A stretch of DNA of 64,000 nt from Hyperoodon ampullatus. Taxonomy: Eukaryota > Chordata > Mammalia > Artiodactyla > Ziphiidae. Below the pieces are notes generated by a model. The model was not told the origin of the DNA and did no database searches. It saw only the letters and a program-made list of their open reading frames with translations. Location of the stretch: contig CATKHW010000058.1 in NCBI GenBank assembly GCA_949752795.1, positions 434,001 through 498,000 on the forward strand, given 5' to 3'. Position numbers and translations under genes: made by a program. Of the stretch, positions 62,599 through 64,000 are shown piece by piece. The number at the start of each line of letters is the position of its first letter. Positions within the stretch are counted from its first letter, which is position 1.

Positions 62599-64000
62599 AT
62601 GAAAGGGAAGAGGGAGAACCAATGAGAGAGTAGCTGTTAGGCATTTGGACGGGCACATATCACTGTAATTTCCCGGCAGGAAGAAGAATTAACCAAAGTC
62701 TCAGCCACCCACCGGGAATCAGTATAGATCCGGAACCAAAATTTTGGACTTGCGGTCAGCTCACCAAAAACGAGTTGAAAAATGGAGCTCAGGGGCACAG
62801 CAATTCACAAACTGTCCGAGTAATAAAGGACAACTATCGTCCAAAAATCTGTTGAGGGAAGGCAACGAGGCGGACTTGAAAGCGAGGCAGAATAGCAGGA
62901 AACAGATTTCCAGAGGTACGTTGGAATCGCCTTTAAAGCACAGGAAGAGGGGCACAACTTCGACAATGATGCACTTGGCCAAAAAGGGCGTATGCGTTTT
63001 CTCCTGAATATATTCAGGAGAAAACGCATACGCCCTTTTTGGCCAAGCAAGCAAGTGGGCAATGCAAATCTGCACTACAAAGAAGTATCACTTCCCACCG
63101 GTCAAAAGGGACATCCACAAAATGTGTAAAAACCAGAAAGGCAAGACAGGCCCTGGAGAACAGGGAGCCTTGTTATGCTGATGGGCGGGATGTAAATTGC
63201 CAACTGCCTCTCTGGAGGAGTGCATTGTGTTCCCTAAAACAAGTAAACAACAGAGCTACAGAGCCAAGGGCACTTCCAGTCTAGGGAATATACCTTGGGA
63301 AAACTGAAAATCAAAAAGACACAGCCACCCCGAAATTTAGGGCTGCACTGCTTACAAGGACCTCAACTTGGGTACACCTTAAATATCCCAGGAAATATAA
63401 AAATGGTTCAAAAAATTGTGGTACTTACGTACGATGGAATATCCCTCAGCCATGAAATCAATGTCATAAGACCAGTAGCAGCAAAATGGGTGGATTCAGG
63501 TACGATGATTCTAAGTGAAATAAGTCACACAGAAAAAGAAACTTATCATAAGATATCACTTATGAAGATCCTGTAAACATGGCTACACTTGAACTGAGTT
63601 AAGAAAGAGAACAGTGTCTCACATTTAGAAAACACTCTTATGCCTGCTTAAGGGGGAAGGAGAGGTGGGGTGATGCATAAAACCAGAGTTTGATATAAGC
63701 ACAGGTACCGTTCCAAAAACCAACTATGGAATAGACAAGACCTACACCTTCCTCAGTGAAAGGGACTCAAAACCCCATATTTCCCGCAGAGGAGTATATC
63801 TGACTAGTAAGAATCTTAAAACCTATGTATTGATATGTCTCCGTAAGGGAATCAAGTGTGTCTAGACTGGGATAAATATGGCAGCGAGAATCAGCTCAAA
63901 CCCACTATAAAAAGGAATTTCAAAAATAAAACAAAAAAACTGGGAAATTCTTTACAATTCCTTCAGGGTCTCTGATGAAACCTGAAATGACCCTATCTAC
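62599..64000 (+). repeat. Satellite monomer M37, cut by the window edge
   Basis: The first 1,402 bp of a monomer; the array evidently continues past the window. Palindrome 62974-63047, perfect; L1 part 63062-63939. Near-twin of M34 at 5,217 bp, with a private AACTGTCCGAG near 62810. Confidence 0.95.

Larger units (their letters stand above)
1..64000 (+). repeat. Satellite array, ~1,739-bp monomer, 36.8 copies; probable common cetacean satellite
   Basis: The same sequence block recurs without interruption across the window. Fixed landmarks recur every 1,737-1,740 bp, averaging 1,738.8 bp over 36 intervals, always in the same orientation. Most copies differ by scattered single-base changes and 1-bp indels, so this is a young or well-homogenised long-period satellite. 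The plus strand is the sense strand of the L1 fragment inside each monomer. Satellite DNA of this sort lies in constitutive heterochromatin; which block (centromeric, pericentromeric, interstitial or subtelomeric) cannot be told from the sequence. The identification as the common cetacean satellite is inference from period and L1 content. The period argues against a dolphin, whose units are about 1.58 kb. Another cetartiodactyl satellite is the main alternative. Confidence 0.98.
53904..64000 (+). repeat. Three-monomer higher-order repeat (5,217 bp), two copies
   Basis: M32-M33-M34 (53904-59120) and M35-M36-M37 (59121-64000) match monomer by monomer through shared private variants in each position. 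These are the diverged tract and GGGGGATGG in the first, ACGTACAATGG in the second, and CAAGTGGGC with CCCCGAAAT in the third. Only a handful of differences separate the copies. M30-M31 look like a related two-monomer version lacking the middle type. Confidence 0.85.

Noticed and set aside
1..64000. CRISPR array, phage tail-fibre repeats or another prokaryotic repeat system.
   Set aside because: The unit is 1.74 kb with no unique spacers, no coding genes and clear L1 content.
1..64000. tRNA, rRNA, snRNA genes or telomeric repeats.
   Set aside because: I saw no tRNA A/B-box pair with cloverleaf arms, no rRNA-like stretch and no TTAGGG runs.

Overview
The window is eukaryotic satellite DNA and contains no intact gene. 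From first to last base it is one head-to-tail tandem array of a monomer of about 1,739 bp: 36 complete copies (1,737-1,740 bp each) plus 1,402 bp of a 37th. All copies face the same way, and no foreign sequence, transposon insertion or inversion interrupts them. Monomer limits here are set arbitrarily at the first base of the window. The longest open frames are about 100 codons, open mostly with TTG or GTG, and recur only because the DNA recurs.

At least half of each monomer is a decayed LINE-1 (L1) retrotransposon 3' end in sense orientation. Offsets 464-978 match the C-terminal coding region of L1 ORF2. The sequence then runs through a 3'-UTR-like stretch to an AATAAA and an A-rich tail at about offset 1341. 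Offset 1715 of one monomer to offset 221 of the next looks like slightly more upstream ORF2, with weaker support. Offsets 1342-1714 I could not assign. At offsets 376-449 every monomer carries a 74-bp palindrome with no spacer, perfect in 20 of 37 copies.

An L1-derived satellite with a period near 1.74 kb matches the 'common cetacean satellite', known to be about 1.74-1.76 kb in most whales and about 1.58 kb in dolphins. I therefore suggest heterochromatin of a non-delphinid whale. This rests on unit length and L1 content recalled from knowledge, not on a database comparison.

Monomers differ by scattered substitutions, and shared variants reveal the array's history. M2-M4 resemble M8-M10 at a spacing of 10,432 bp. 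A two-monomer step (3,478 bp) repeats a block of about 3.8 kb between 18.1 and 25.4 kb. M16 and M17 share a one-monomer step. M18-M28 are very uniform, with alternating markers. M30-M37 form two- and three-monomer higher-order units (3,478 and 5,217 bp). Diverged tracts sit in M5 and in M30, M32 and M35. No multi-gene system is present; the parts that most deserve a second look are the conserved palindrome and the higher-order structure.
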